DNA of 64,000 bases from Sphingobacterium sp. (GTDB lineage Bacteria > Bacteroidota > Bacteroidia > Sphingobacteriales > Sphingobacteriaceae), in the NCBI GenBank assembly GCA_029239355.1, contig JAQZAZ010000003.1, positions 99,369-163,368 on the forward strand, in the 5' to 3' direction. The position numbers were made by a program, and so were the translations under genes. Shown here one piece after another: positions 23,498 through 33,904 of the stretch. Within the stretch, counting starts at the first letter, position 1. Every line of letters begins with the position of its first letter. The notes below the pieces were generated by a model. It did not search any database and was not told where the DNA came from. It saw only the letters and a list, made by a program, of their open reading frames with translations.

Positions 23498-25654
23498 TTA
23501 TTTCAGGAACAATTTTCGAATCGCTTTGTTCGCTACATCCATAAGGTAGACATTGCCCTCTCTGTCCACTACAACATCTTTTATTGACGTAAATTTAGCT
23601 GTTGCCAAAGTACCATCCGCATAGCCATAACTTGTTTTTATCAGGGTTGTTACCTCTTTGGTTGTCATATTGACTTCACGGATAGCATAATTATTGTTAT
23701 CAGCGACGATTAATCGGTTATTCAGGCCAGAGCTAATTCCACCGATACCATTAAACCTTGCGGCAGTTCCTATGCCATCTCCGTATCCAGCATCCGGATT
23801 TCCAACAAATATTACCCCGCGGTTATCACCTGGTTTCACTATTTCAATCCCATTGTTGCTGCTTGTATTCTGATCGGAATAATACAGGTAGCCCTGGTTA
23901 TCCACAAAGGGTTTGCCCAACACCCAGGATGGTCCCGTTACCCTTGTATAACTTCCAGTGTTATTGACTTTGTTGATCCCCAATCCAAATCCAGCAATCG
24001 AGACATACAAATTTCCTGATAAGTCTATACACATGGCTGTCGGCGAAAATCCGCTTGCGTGTACTGTACGTTTACCTGCAGGCGTAATTTTAAAGATCTG
24101 ATTTGCCCGTTGATCGCTGACGTAGATATTATTTTGTTGGTCAATTGCTATTCCTGACGGATAATCAAAAATTGCGTTGGCGCCATCGACCTGCAGGATG
24201 GAAACATTCCCTGTAGGCGATACCTTCTTCACTTGTTTATTCTCTGGATCTGTGACGTAGATATAGCCTTGTTGATCAATTGCCATTCCAGCCATGTTAT
24301 TGCCAAAAGTGGTCATTCCTGGGCCACCTGCCAAGGTCATTATTCCTGCCCTACGGAATGGTCGCGGTGCCAGGGCGTCTTGGCTGCCAACGACAACTTT
24401 CACCTGACCTGTTGTTACTCCTTGTGGGGCTTCCAATACTAATTGATTCTCACTAGCACTGCTTACTCGCGTCAAAACTCCGTTAAAATAAACGAGATTT
24501 TCTGCCAGATTGGTACTAAAACCAGTTCCCAGGATTGTAACACTCGTCCCGGCCAGACCATTGTCCGGACTCATTGAACGTATCCCCAATGTCTGATCTT
24601 TGAACTGTGGGCCTTCGACCGATTGATCATTGACAACAACCTTTACCTTGCCCGATCCGGTCCCCCCTGGAATGGTCAGCTTAATCTGATTTTCGCTAAT
24701 TGAAGAAATAGCGACCTGCTTTCCATTGATGAATACCTGATTTTCGTCCAATATCTTACTAAATAATAGTCCACTAATCGTCATTTCGGCTCCCTTTGGA
24801 CCACTTAACGGTGAAACCGCTTCAATGACTGGCTTGCCAACCACTGTAAACACCGGGCCGGAGATCTTCTGTTCATTGATATTGACGGACAAGAGTCCCG
24901 TACCCACTCCTGCTGGTGCAACAACGACAATTTTCTCAGGGCTGGATTCCAGGACGGTAGCAATTTTACCATTAAAATCTACCACATTGCCCGAATTCAG
25001 CTTCTCGAAGCCTTCTCCTGTCAACGTAACCTTTGTTCCCGCTCCACCAGTGGCTGGTTTAATGCTGCGAATAACCTGATAGGTAAAATTCTGTCCCTGA
25101 GACTTTTTCCCGTCTACACGTACTTCCACAGCACCATATCCAGCATCTTCGGGAACTTCAGCAATGATCACCTTATCGGTCACGCTTACTACCAATGCTT
25201 TCTTGCCATTAACGTAAACCTCCGCTGGAGTTTCAGTGCTGCCAAATCCCTCACCGTCAATCCGTAATTGGGTACCGAGGGTACCATTCGTCGGAAAAAC
25301 TTTTGCTATAGACAGGTCCTGATAAGTATACGTGCCCACATCAAAGCTATTGTTACCATATTTCAAGACAACTGTTCCACTTTTATCACCTTTCGGCACA
25401 CGTAATACGACTGCTGTGGGAGTCGCGCTGATTACCTCTGCCGAATTTCCAGCAACTGTGGCTGTAAATTCAGTTATTGAACTACTGAATCCCTCTCCTT
25501 CAATGGTAACCAATGTGCCCGCCTTGCCTGAATTAGGATAATAGCTATTTACTTTCGCTATCTCCTTATCTATCAATTCCTCTTTTTTACTACAGCTGAT
25601 GAATGCAATCGCCATTGCTATGCATATCATTGTTAGTTTTATTATATTTTTCAT
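23498..25654 (-). CDS. IPT/TIG and NHL-repeat surface lipoprotein
   Basis: The 718-aa product has a lipobox FISC. Residues ~30-435 hold five IPT/TIG immunoglobulin-like domains (each with P-x-G-x2-G-T start and G-x-GF core). Residues ~440-718 are NHL-type repeats (for example QGYIYVTDPENKQVKKV, NNIYVSDQRANQIFKI, NRLIVADNNNYAIREV and GNVYLMDVANKAIRKLF), which form a beta-propeller. Both parts are common in surface or extracellular carbohydrate- or protein-binding lipoproteins. It is the last gene of the sigma/FecR/TonB locus, 98 nt after the Oar-like receptor, and is followed by the nested terminator. Confidence 0.88.
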   Translation of the reverse strand: MKNIIKLTMICIAMAIAFISCSKKEELIDKEIAKVNSYYPNSGKAGTLVTIEGEGFSSSITEFTATVAGNSAEVISATPTAVVLRVPKGDKSGTVVLKYGNNSFDVGTYTYQDLSIAKVFPTNGTLGTQLRIDGEGFGSTETPAEVYVNGKKALVVSVTDKVIIAEVPEDAGYGAVEVRVDGKKSQGQNFTYQVIRSIKPATGGAGTKVTLTGEGFEKLNSGNVVDFNGKIATVLESSPEKIVVVAPAGVGTGLLSVNINEQKISGPVFTVVGKPVIEAVSPLSGPKGAEMTISGLLFSKILDENQVFINGKQVAISSISENQIKLTIPGGTGSGKVKVVVNDQSVEGPQFKDQTLGIRSMSPDNGLAGTSVTILGTGFSTNLAENLVYFNGVLTRVSSASENQLVLEAPQGVTTGQVKVVVGSQDALAPRPFRRAGIMTLAGGPGMTTFGNNMAGMAIDQQGYIYVTDPENKQVKKVSPTGNVSILQVDGANAIFDYPSGIAIDQQNNIYVSDQRANQIFKITPAGKRTVHASGFSPTAMCIDLSGNLYVSIAGFGLGINKVNNTGSYTRVTGPSWVLGKPFVDNQGYLYYSDQNTSSNNGIEIVKPGDNRGVIFVGNPDAGYGDGIGTAARFNGIGGISSGLNNRLIVADNNNYAIREVNMTTKEVTTLIKTSYGYADGTLATAKFTSIKDVVVDREGNVYLMDVANKAIRKLFLK

Positions 25655-25752
25655 AAGAATAAATTCTTTTTTTTACCTTATTTATTGAGTTTCACCACTC
25701 GAATCATTGTTTCAATTGTTACAATTTAAACTTTCTTCTAGACGTCTTTTAA

Positions 25753-28700
25753 TTAGAAAGTATAGCGAACACCACACTGTATCTGTGCCCTCGAGTTAAA
25801 ATAATCTATGCTGTAAGGTTGGCCCGGATCGCTGAACGTAAATACAGGCCAGCTTTCCGCATTTTGGCTCGGGGGGAACAATGTAGGTGTTAACCCTACG
25901 CTACTCGTGGAATTAAATGTATTGGGCGAAAAGTATTGAATACCCCATTTTCTATAGATCAGATTAGTCAAGTTCATAATATCCACTGAAAATGTAATAA
26001 ATTGTTTTTTTGACTTCTGAACAAAGAGATCATGGGCAATGCGTAAGTCAGCCTGCAGATTCCATGGTGTTCTTCCCATATTTCGTTCTGTGAAGTCACC
26101 TCTACGGGAACTTAAGTATTCGTTGCCGTCAATAAATCGGTTAAAAGCTTCCGCCTGCTGTTGGGCGGACATCCCACCGGCGATATCCTTGAAATAACGG
26201 ATTGCTTCTGTTGCTCTCGGAATGTACACCAAGCTGACCTGCTGAGGCAATCCCTGAATACTATTGTTGACGATACCATAGGTGAATGGGCTACCCGATT
26301 GCGCACTAAAATATAAGGTAAAACTTGTCCGTCCGGCACTGCGCCATACTTGTTCATAATTTATGCTTGAAACGATGCGGTGACGTATATCAAAGTTACT
26401 ATAGGCCAATTTCGGATTGTTCGGAATTAACGATTGATTGAGCTGCCAATTACTCTCCATAGAATTACGGACCCCATTGCTCAAATCTTTGGACTGACCG
26501 TAGGTATAGCTCAAAGTCGCATTCAGCTTTTCTTTGATCGTTTTCCCGATCGTCCCTGTGATGCTATACCGATAGCCTTGACTGGTATTGCTCAATAGGT
26601 AAACATTTGAAAAACGATTATCTACGGTACCACTGTAAACAGGTTGCTGCTTGCCCATATCATATCCATACCATAACGGATTATCTTTATTATTTAGCTG
26701 TTGGAATAATACATCTTTTATATTTTTTGTATAAATACCTTCCAGTGTGAATTTCCAGCCTTCCGCCTGATAGTCTATCCCCAAACTTGACCGTAGAACT
26801 TGCGGCAGTACAAAATTATTATCAACCAAGTCTACCTGTGTCTTACCCGTGCTTGGATCATTGATTATGGCACCGTTTTGTCCAATAAAGTCACCTATCC
26901 CATTCTGGCTAGGTTTAATGGGATCAGAGCCCGGAGCAAAAGGTTTTTGATCAGCTTTTTGATCAAATGCGCCATAACTATCGCCCGTATTATAATAAGC
27001 ATAGGCTAGCCAGGCGAATGGTATACGACCAGTAAACAAACCGGCTCCGCCTCTTATGACCAACTGTCGGTTGTCCATTGCTTCCCATCGAAACCCAATA
27101 CGTGGGGAAAGTTGGATTTTATTTAAAAATTCGTTTCTAATTCGATTGGCAGGGGTGTATGTATAACTTGTCCCAAAACCAGGATCCGCCCACATATCGC
27201 TGACTTTGTCACTTAACGTTGGCATATCGGGTAGGCTAGCTAAATCTGCTCTAAGTCCAGGGATAATTTGTAAATGATCATTTACACGGATTTCATCCTG
27301 AACATACAGACTATACATATTGACCGAGAAATCCGCTGCGGGATGATCTAAAATATAGGATCGTGTATTGTCTGTATAATTATAGCTCCCTCTAACACGA
27401 TAAGGTACATTGGCAACAAAATCGGCAATACTGTTGTAATCCACTCGACCATTCCAACTGTTGACAAAACCATAGCGAATACGATAAAGTTCATTATGTG
27501 TTCCAAACAAAAACTTGTGTCTACCTTTCGTCCAGTTCAGGTTTGCTGTAATCTCCCATGTCCCTTGTCGCATATTAAAAATACTGGCTTCGCGATCAGT
27601 TCCGAGATAGATTGTTGTTCCTGGTGTACGTCCCTGAATCTGCACCTGAGGCAAAGAAGGGTCACTCAGCGGGTCACGACGGTCGTTTACCTGCGTATAC
27701 CCCAATACAACATTGGAGGAGAGATTGTTACTAAATCTACTCTTTAATTCTGCAACAGTACTCGTTTGGTTATTTTCCTGTTCAAATGCCATTCCACTGA
27801 AACGAAAATCTTGCTGATCCCTGTCCATATGTGTCGCTTTGCTGAAGATCGTATTGTTACGAATAGCCAGCTGATGCAAGGCATTGATATTCCAGTCCAA
27901 GCGGTTAAAGAATTTGGTTGAACGTGACCAGTTAGTATAATTATCAGCTGTTCCAATATTAAAAATATCTCCGTAACGCGACTGCGCCGCCGTTTTTATC
28001 GCCTCGACATCAGCGTGATCCAGAATATGGGCCGTTTCAACCGTTCCTACACGCAGTTGTGTAGGATCTTGACATCGTGTCAGCTCTTCATTGCTGAAGA
28101 AAAACAACTTATCTTTTATCAACGGAAACCCAATTCGAAATCCCGTTTGATAGTCATAAAAATCTTTATTCATTTTCCCTAGCGTTCCCACACGATCTTT
28201 CCCTGTAAGGGCGGCATTACGTCCATAAGCGTACACCGAACCCTCGACCTGATTCGTCCCGCTCCGTGTTACGGCATTGACAGATCCACCCGTAAAATTT
28301 CCTATTTTAACATCATAGGGAGCCAGATACACTTGCATATCCTGGATAGCATCGATCGATATTGGATTGGTGCGCGTGCTGCTTCCTGCCATTCCCGAGG
28401 TACCCGTCTGTCCGCCTAGAGAAGGGCTAAAACCTATCGCATCATTATTGACAGCTCCATCCACAGTCACATTATTGTACCTGAAGTTAGTTCCGCCAAA
28501 GCTATTATCCCGGCTTCCCTGTGGTGTTAGTCTAGTCACATCCGTAATCGAACGATTTGCTGTTGGCATATTTCGTACCTGTTCACGGCTAATATGACTC
28601 CCTGTTCCCACTGTACCGGCCCTAGTTTCCCGTTTTCGGCCTGTTATGACAACTTCTCCAAGGGTTTCTGTGCGCTGTTGCAGGATAAAGTCAATTTGCA

Positions 28701-29067
28701 AAGCTTCTCCCAGGCGTACAAAGATATCCTCTCTGTGATCGGCCTGAAGCCCTATACTGCTCACATCCACTGTATACGGCCCACCGGTACGAATATTGTT
28801 CAATGTAAAATGTCCATCTTTATCTGTGGACTGTACGTAACGCGTGCCTGTGGGGGTGTGTACAGCAGTAACTGTCGCTTTCTCGACAGCGCTTCCAGCA
28901 CTATTTTGAATCTTTCCGATGAGTGCACCTGACGTTTCCTGTGCCGAAGAAACAAATCCTTGCACGAGAAGTAAAAAGAGGAAAATTAACTTGAGTGTTG
29001 ACAATAGCGGATAGGCGATCCCGATTGATCTTCCTATGCATATATTGTCATATTGATATCTATTCAT
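25753..29067 (-). CDS. Oar-like TonB-dependent outer-membrane receptor
   Basis: The ~1104-aa protein has a signal sequence (hydrophobic LKLIFLFLLLVQGFVSSAQ), a carboxypeptidase-D regulatory-like beta-sandwich (GALIGKIQNSAGSAVEKATV), a plug (NMPTANRSITDVTRLTP with NFRYNNVTVDGA), and a barrel ending in Phe (QCGVRYTF). The pattern matches Oar/OmpA-related TonB receptors. They import or help export proteins or peptides across the outer membrane. An upstream start at 29154 would overlap the previous gene; I take the ATG at 29067. No SusD partner is present. Confidence 0.88.
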   Translation of the reverse strand: MNRYQYDNICIGRSIGIAYPLLSTLKLIFLFLLLVQGFVSSAQETSGALIGKIQNSAGSAVEKATVTAVHTPTGTRYVQSTDKDGHFTLNNIRTGGPYTVDVSSIGLQADHREDIFVRLGEALQIDFILQQRTETLGEVVITGRKRETRAGTVGTGSHISREQVRNMPTANRSITDVTRLTPQGSRDNSFGGTNFRYNNVTVDGAVNNDAIGFSPSLGGQTGTSGMAGSSTRTNPISIDAIQDMQVYLAPYDVKIGNFTGGSVNAVTRSGTNQVEGSVYAYGRNAALTGKDRVGTLGKMNKDFYDYQTGFRIGFPLIKDKLFFFSNEELTRCQDPTQLRVGTVETAHILDHADVEAIKTAAQSRYGDIFNIGTADNYTNWSRSTKFFNRLDWNINALHQLAIRNNTIFSKATHMDRDQQDFRFSGMAFEQENNQTSTVAELKSRFSNNLSSNVVLGYTQVNDRRDPLSDPSLPQVQIQGRTPGTTIYLGTDREASIFNMRQGTWEITANLNWTKGRHKFLFGTHNELYRIRYGFVNSWNGRVDYNSIADFVANVPYRVRGSYNYTDNTRSYILDHPAADFSVNMYSLYVQDEIRVNDHLQIIPGLRADLASLPDMPTLSDKVSDMWADPGFGTSYTYTPANRIRNEFLNKIQLSPRIGFRWEAMDNRQLVIRGGAGLFTGRIPFAWLAYAYYNTGDSYGAFDQKADQKPFAPGSDPIKPSQNGIGDFIGQNGAIINDPSTGKTQVDLVDNNFVLPQVLRSSLGIDYQAEGWKFTLEGIYTKNIKDVLFQQLNNKDNPLWYGYDMGKQQPVYSGTVDNRFSNVYLLSNTSQGYRYSITGTIGKTIKEKLNATLSYTYGQSKDLSNGVRNSMESNWQLNQSLIPNNPKLAYSNFDIRHRIVSSINYEQVWRSAGRTSFTLYFSAQSGSPFTYGIVNNSIQGLPQQVSLVYIPRATEAIRYFKDIAGGMSAQQQAEAFNRFIDGNEYLSSRRGDFTERNMGRTPWNLQADLRIAHDLFVQKSKKQFITFSVDIMNLTNLIYRKWGIQYFSPNTFNSTSSVGLTPTLFPPSQNAESWPVFTFSDPGQPYSIDYFNSRAQIQCGVRYTF

Positions 29068-29104
29068 TTCTTGTTTTCCTAAATCGTGAGATAAAACTTT
29101 TTTA

Positions 29105-30103
29105 TTATTGTGTAATCTGCAAGCCCTGATCGACAATATGCAGTACCCCCTCACCAGTTAATATATCCTGTTTATGCAGGAGGACGTCACTGGTATTACC
29201 CAGGCCACGGAGTGCGATGCCCGTAAATGATCCCGGGGAGTTTACATTGGGAATCAATCTTATTTGAATACTATTTCCATCCAGCATCGTTTGCTTAGAT
29301 AAATTTGTGTTACCTGTACTTAAAATATAATCGTATACAAAGCGGCGATCGCGAACGATATGATAGTTGACTACTTGTTTCAACTCTGCCAAACCTGCTT
29401 TGTCAACCTCTTGTACCGAAGCGAATCCCAGTTTCGCCATCGCCGTATTGATTGGCGCGAAAACGGTATAAGGCCCTTGATTACCTTTATCCGATAACAC
29501 AGCAGTTCTTTTGACAGCTCGGGCAAATATGCTGATGCTTGCATCTGCATTGATCGCGTCCACAATCTTATCATGTACATAAGGCGTCATCACCCGGTCG
29601 AGGACCTGTACCAGTCCATTCGAGGCTGGCAAATTTTGGGTCAAAATACGGGCACCATTTAATGTGAGTACCGTATCTGCGCCTTTGACCCAATGTGTGG
29701 CATAAACTTTACCTTTTCGTGTTTGCAGCTCTTGATTAAATAAAAATGGTAGTTTATCCAATTCATATTTTCCGTCCAATAGGTGATAGTTGGCGATATT
29801 CGAAATTATTGAAGCACGTTCAGCTAATATTTCCACGACACTGGTGTATCCCGCATTAGCAAAAGCTTCATCCGACGGTGCCAGCAAGGTATAAGGTCCC
29901 TTACCTGTTTTCAGTTCCTTATCCAAATTGCTTACACGCAAAGCAGCATTAAACGCCGATAAATTAAAATTATCAGCAACGACAAGATTCACACTGTTAT
30001 TATCGAAGCCAACAGCACTGTCCTCCTTTTTACAGGCAAATGTTAGGCTACTGATCAGCAAAAGCATTACATATCTGCTAACGCTAAATTTATATTGTAT
30101 CAT
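29105..30103 (-). CDS. Fasciclin (FAS1) lipoprotein, two domains
   Basis: The 332-aa product has lipobox FAC. Two fasciclin domains are seen, the first about residues 40-170 (GPYTLLAPSDEAFANAG ... NGLVQVLDRVMTP) and the second about 175-330 (GPYTVFAPINTAMAKLG ... VLHIVDQGL). FAS1 domains mediate adhesion and protein or matrix binding on cell surfaces. It starts only 2 nt after the preceding fasciclin gene's stop and is 37 nt before the Oar-like receptor, so it is in the same transcript. Confidence 0.87.
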   Translation of the reverse strand: MIQYKFSVSRYVMLLLISSLTFACKKEDSAVGFDNNSVNLVVADNFNLSAFNAALRVSNLDKELKTGKGPYTLLAPSDEAFANAGYTSVVEILAERASIISNIANYHLLDGKYELDKLPFLFNQELQTRKGKVYATHWVKGADTVLTLNGARILTQNLPASNGLVQVLDRVMTPYVHDKIVDAINADASISIFARAVKRTAVLSDKGNQGPYTVFAPINTAMAKLGFASVQEVDKAGLAELKQVVNYHIVRDRRFVYDYILSTGNTNLSKQTMLDGNSIQIRLIPNVNSPGSFTGIALRGLGNTSDVLLHKQDILTGEGVLHIVDQGLQITQ

Positions 30104-30105
30104 CT

Positions 30106-31449
30106 CTATTTAAGTTTAAAACCTTTCGGAACTAACAAATTATCAAGTACGTGAATAGGTCCATTGATGGTATTGATATCCGTTTCCACCATATTGACCG
30201 GCGCCTGTTCTGCATTCTTGATCTTCATCTGGATTTTGTTTTCATTCGTTGAAAAGGCGAATGGCATTTTATAAGCATATTGAACTTGCCCTGAACCGCC
30301 GATATTCACATAATAATCGTTTAACAATACAGGATCCAGGTCATTGCTATAAAATACAGTGTTATTACCCATCAACATACCATATGCCGGATCCTTTGTC
30401 GCCACTATCCTTCCCCAATTGCGATGATAGCTGAACAGGGTATCCATCGGATAGGCTCCACGGGGCTCAAAGTATAATTCATCATATCTCACATCTCCTC
30501 TTTTGGCATTGAACGCTAAAATATCCTGTACACTGTTAAATCCCGCCCGTTTAAAGGCATCATCCGTAGGTGCAAATGTTGCGGTCAAGGTCAGATTGGC
30601 CTCATTTTCGAAAATAGGGTCGCTTTCCGCCACCCAGCCACGGGTATAAGGTGCCCTGGCATCGGGATAATAGCTTAAAAACTCCTCTTTGCTCATTCGA
30701 TAACCCCATAATGGTTCAATATCATCCAACATTTTCTCAAAAAATGCCTCCTCTGCCAATCGCTGAGATTCAATAAAAAAGGTAAACCTTCCATCTGCCT
30801 TTAATGCATCCAATATGGTCATAGTCGGTTTTTGAACAAATTTCTCCATGAAATAGATCCCCCCATCTGTTGCGGATTCGTAAGTTAATTTGCCTACTGA
30901 TTTACCATTAACCAGTAGCTCTCCATCTTTTACAGCTAGATAATGTCTGTAATAATAAAGGTCATAGCGGCGTCCTATAGGTTCCTCATTATCATAAAAA
31001 GGAACACGAAATTTTGAATTTTTCAACATCGAACGAACCATTAAACTATATTTACCAAGTTTAGTCTGATCAAGCTCACCCCAAAAGCTATAAAACTGAA
31101 CAAATTCGATAAGTTCTTCGGTTGTCATTTTTTGAATAGTCTCCGCTGTTATTCCGGCTTGCTTGAGCGCATTATCGGTTGGAGCCAAAACCGTGACTTT
31201 CGTATGAATACCTTGCGCTTTAATAAGTGCTGAGATATTGCTTTTTTGCCAAGCTGCCAAAAATACTTTCGTCTCGCTATGTTTAGCCAGTAATTGGCCT
31301 ATATCTTGTGTTGCCTCGTTTTGATAAGGAACCTGTTCACCTACAATGTCAGGCATAAATTCGGTCTTACGGCAAGATAAGATCAGAAATAAACCCGCAA
31401 CCCACATCAGTACGATATGTCGAGTGACCTTAATTGATTTATTTTTCAT
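30106..31449 (-). CDS. Fasciclin-type lipoprotein (divergent)
   Basis: The 447-aa product has a lipobox LSC. FAS1-like motifs are present but worn: VTVLAPTDNALKQAGI and ATFAPTDDAFKRAGF for the start of two domains, and GIYFMEKFV and GPIHVLDNLLVP for their ends. The spacing of the second is stretched by long inserts (YYYRHYLAVKDGEL; PRGAYPMDTLFSYHR). Likely a surface lipoprotein of the same system. Its first codons overlap the end of the upstream fasciclin gene by 11 nt. Confidence 0.82.
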   Translation of the reverse strand: MKNKSIKVTRHIVLMWVAGLFLILSCRKTEFMPDIVGEQVPYQNEATQDIGQLLAKHSETKVFLAAWQKSNISALIKAQGIHTKVTVLAPTDNALKQAGITAETIQKMTTEELIEFVQFYSFWGELDQTKLGKYSLMVRSMLKNSKFRVPFYDNEEPIGRRYDLYYYRHYLAVKDGELLVNGKSVGKLTYESATDGGIYFMEKFVQKPTMTILDALKADGRFTFFIESQRLAEEAFFEKMLDDIEPLWGYRMSKEEFLSYYPDARAPYTRGWVAESDPIFENEANLTLTATFAPTDDAFKRAGFNSVQDILAFNAKRGDVRYDELYFEPRGAYPMDTLFSYHRNWGRIVATKDPAYGMLMGNNTVFYSNDLDPVLLNDYYVNIGGSGQVQYAYKMPFAFSTNENKIQMKIKNAEQAPVNMVETDINTINGPIHVLDNLLVPKGFKLK

Positions 31450-32551
31450 TTTCTTCCTTTTTAATAACCTGATCAGGACTTACTAAGCCTTGATCCAAAT
31501 CATGTACCACACCATTACTACACAAATAGTCCATTTTAGCCCCGACCGAATAACTTATATCCGCCAGGATAATTGAATAAAATGTATCGTTACTTCTGAG
31601 CTTCATATAGTAACTCATTTTCCAGGTCGGATAGGCCTCATTCGCAAAGTATTCCATGTAATGAATGTTATCTTTCAAATGATACTTATACGAACCGTTC
31701 GAATTAATAATGCTGAACACCTGCGAATCCGAGATAAAAAAATGTTTGTCATACATGATATAGGCGCCGAATAACACCTCAGTTATATATCTTTGAGGCA
31801 CGGCACTATCCAAAAAGCTCATTGTAATTCCTTTCTTTTCCAGTGCCTCATTCGTTGGTGCGAACACCGTAAATGGACCTTTTGCAGCAAGTTGATCCCA
31901 CAGACCGAATTTCTTCAATCCGGCAACAAACACCGTATATTCCTTTTTATCACTCAACCATTCCTGAATATTTTTTTCAAACTGGGGCTTCATCAGCTTA
32001 TCAAGCACATGCAGGACACCGTTCGACAGAACCACGTCCTTACGGATTGCCTTTGCACCGCTGAAAAACAACATGTTGGATGGTGAAGTTGCCCCTGGCA
32101 TGATCGAACCTATAGAAGCATATAATTCTGACCCCTCAAAGGTTGCATACCGAAAATCGACAGCATTACTTGGAATATCACGCAGGTAAAGACGGCGCGG
32201 AAGAATATGGTAGGCAATCATTCGCCGTAGGCTATCTTTATTCATCTTGTCAAAATCAGTTGGCCTAAATATCCCTATTTCATTAAATGCAAGATCATTG
32301 GGTACGAGCACTGTAAATGGGCCTGCTCCATTGAGCTCCACTGCCATTCCTGTCTTTTGGAGCGCAGCATCAAATAGGCGCATTTCGTAATTATTATGAA
32401 TAAAATCTGCTGCCGGCCGTATATTTTCATTCGGTACAGGCATAGTAAGATTGTCATGTTTGCAACTTTGTAGGATAGAAATAAACAGGTATACAAAAAA
32501 GCAGCCTATAAACCTCATCTGAGACATCTTATATTTTATATTTCGATTCAT
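31439..32551 (-). CDS. Fasciclin lipoprotein, two domains
   Basis: The 370-aa product has lipobox LQSC. Fasciclin motifs are GPFTVLVPNDLAFNEIG ... GVLHVLDKLMKP (domain 1) and GPFTVFAPTNEALEKKG ... GVVHDLDQGL (domain 2). Role as for its neighbours: adhesion or scaffold at the cell surface, by family. It overlaps the next fasciclin gene by 11 nt and starts 12 nt after the previous stop; in-frame Met residues at 32527 and 32518 are alternative starts. Confidence 0.85.
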   Translation of the reverse strand: MNRNIKYKMSQMRFIGCFFVYLFISILQSCKHDNLTMPVPNENIRPAADFIHNNYEMRLFDAALQKTGMAVELNGAGPFTVLVPNDLAFNEIGIFRPTDFDKMNKDSLRRMIAYHILPRRLYLRDIPSNAVDFRYATFEGSELYASIGSIMPGATSPSNMLFFSGAKAIRKDVVLSNGVLHVLDKLMKPQFEKNIQEWLSDKKEYTVFVAGLKKFGLWDQLAAKGPFTVFAPTNEALEKKGITMSFLDSAVPQRYITEVLFGAYIMYDKHFFISDSQVFSIINSNGSYKYHLKDNIHYMEYFANEAYPTWKMSYYMKLRSNDTFYSIILADISYSVGAKMDYLCSNGVVHDLDQGLVSPDQVIKKEENEK

Positions 32552-32563
32552 CTTTGCTTATGT

Positions 32564-33769
32564 TTAGTAGATAGGAGGTGCATATTTCCGTTGTATTGTC
32601 GTTAAATACACTCGACCATTAACAACTTCAATCGTATTGACCGTGGCGAAAGTGCGCGGGTTGTCTTTTCCGGAATGGACATTGACCAATAAATTCGGGA
32701 GCAGCGTCCCGTTCTCATTACTTGTTAATCCAACTTTTCCATTCAGAAGACAGTTAAGTACAGCCCAATTGCTTCCTGTATTGCGGTCACTATCGTAAAA
32801 AGGATTTGTAACCGGATTCATTCCGGGCGCAAAAAAGTCAAACCGTTCCCATATGGATGTTCGAATGCCATTCGCATGATTACTTGCCCATAGCGGAAAG
32901 CTCGCATAAGGACTTACAGCATCCGAGCTCGTATTACGTCTAATTGTGGACATAAACTTACCGCGGTATCCTTTTACGGTGGCGGCATAGTGGCTCAACT
33001 CTTCCTGACTTTCATAAAGCGACATATACACATTCATTTCATCCTTGATGCCATACTTAAAACTTGCGAGTTTGTAATCGTCATCTTTTAAACTGGCATC
33101 AGCTTCCCAAAAACCTTTTGCGCTCATATTGTAAAAATTGACATAGACCAATGAATCTGATAAAGGGAGTTTATGGAAGTTTTCCTGCCGCAATAAAATT
33201 CCATGGTCTTTTTTGACGAAATCTTTTTGCAGCAGATGCAAAGTATAGACCTCCTTACTTTGCAGGTTAATCACCGTATCTATCAGAATGTCATTTCTCA
33301 AGCGTTCTTCCAATTCAAAGAAAGGAACTGTATTTTTGGGTCGGTAAGCAAAAACAAGGCGAACTTCTCCAGATGGAATCTGTGCCCAGCTGCTCAGATC
33401 AAATCCATTTAAAACTGGGCCAACCAATACATTCTCTTTTCCCGGATATTCTGGATTACTCAAACTTGTGCTGTTGCCGATATGTGAAGGATAAGGTGGC
33501 GCATAAGGATCACGTTTGTCCAAAAAGTCACCTATGATTTCTGCTCCGGTAAATTTTCCGTCTGCTCCAGTCTTTGGATTGATGAGCATACAGAAATAAG
33601 GTACCTTATCATCTTTGCTTCCCATGGTCTGTACATAGTTGATGTTATTAAACACCCTTAAGTAAGCAGGCTCAGCGATCTGTGTATAGTCAATTTTGGT
33701 ACAAGCCGCGAACAGGATGAGAAAAAGGCCTAATACGCTTACGCCATGTAGTATTCTTTGTGTTTTCAT
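32564..33769 (-). CDS. Unrecognised lipoprotein of the surface locus
   Basis: The 401-aa product has lipobox FAAC. I do not recognise a domain. The mature part is likely beta-rich: LRVFNNINYVQTMG near the start resembles the LRVVNA pattern of DUF4397-like lipoproteins, but the match is not convincing. It lies between the DUF4397-like lipoprotein (135 nt upstream) and the fasciclin genes (12 nt downstream) and is probably a surface subunit. Confidence 0.78.
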   Translation of the reverse strand: MKTQRILHGVSVLGLFLILFAACTKIDYTQIAEPAYLRVFNNINYVQTMGSKDDKVPYFCMLINPKTGADGKFTGAEIIGDFLDKRDPYAPPYPSHIGNSTSLSNPEYPGKENVLVGPVLNGFDLSSWAQIPSGEVRLVFAYRPKNTVPFFELEERLRNDILIDTVINLQSKEVYTLHLLQKDFVKKDHGILLRQENFHKLPLSDSLVYVNFYNMSAKGFWEADASLKDDDYKLASFKYGIKDEMNVYMSLYESQEELSHYAATVKGYRGKFMSTIRRNTSSDAVSPYASFPLWASNHANGIRTSIWERFDFFAPGMNPVTNPFYDSDRNTGSNWAVLNCLLNGKVGLTSNENGTLLPNLLVNVHSGKDNPRTFATVNTIEVVNGRVYLTTIQRKYAPPIY

Positions 33770-33904
33770 CGTTTAATTTTATTTTTCAGCTGTGATGAAG
33801 CGATCAGATTTATCCATCGAGTGTATGCTTAAAGCGGCATTCATGAGCTCGCTTTGTTCGGTTAACCATTCCCCTATGTGAATGAATAAATCATGATGGT
33901 TTCA

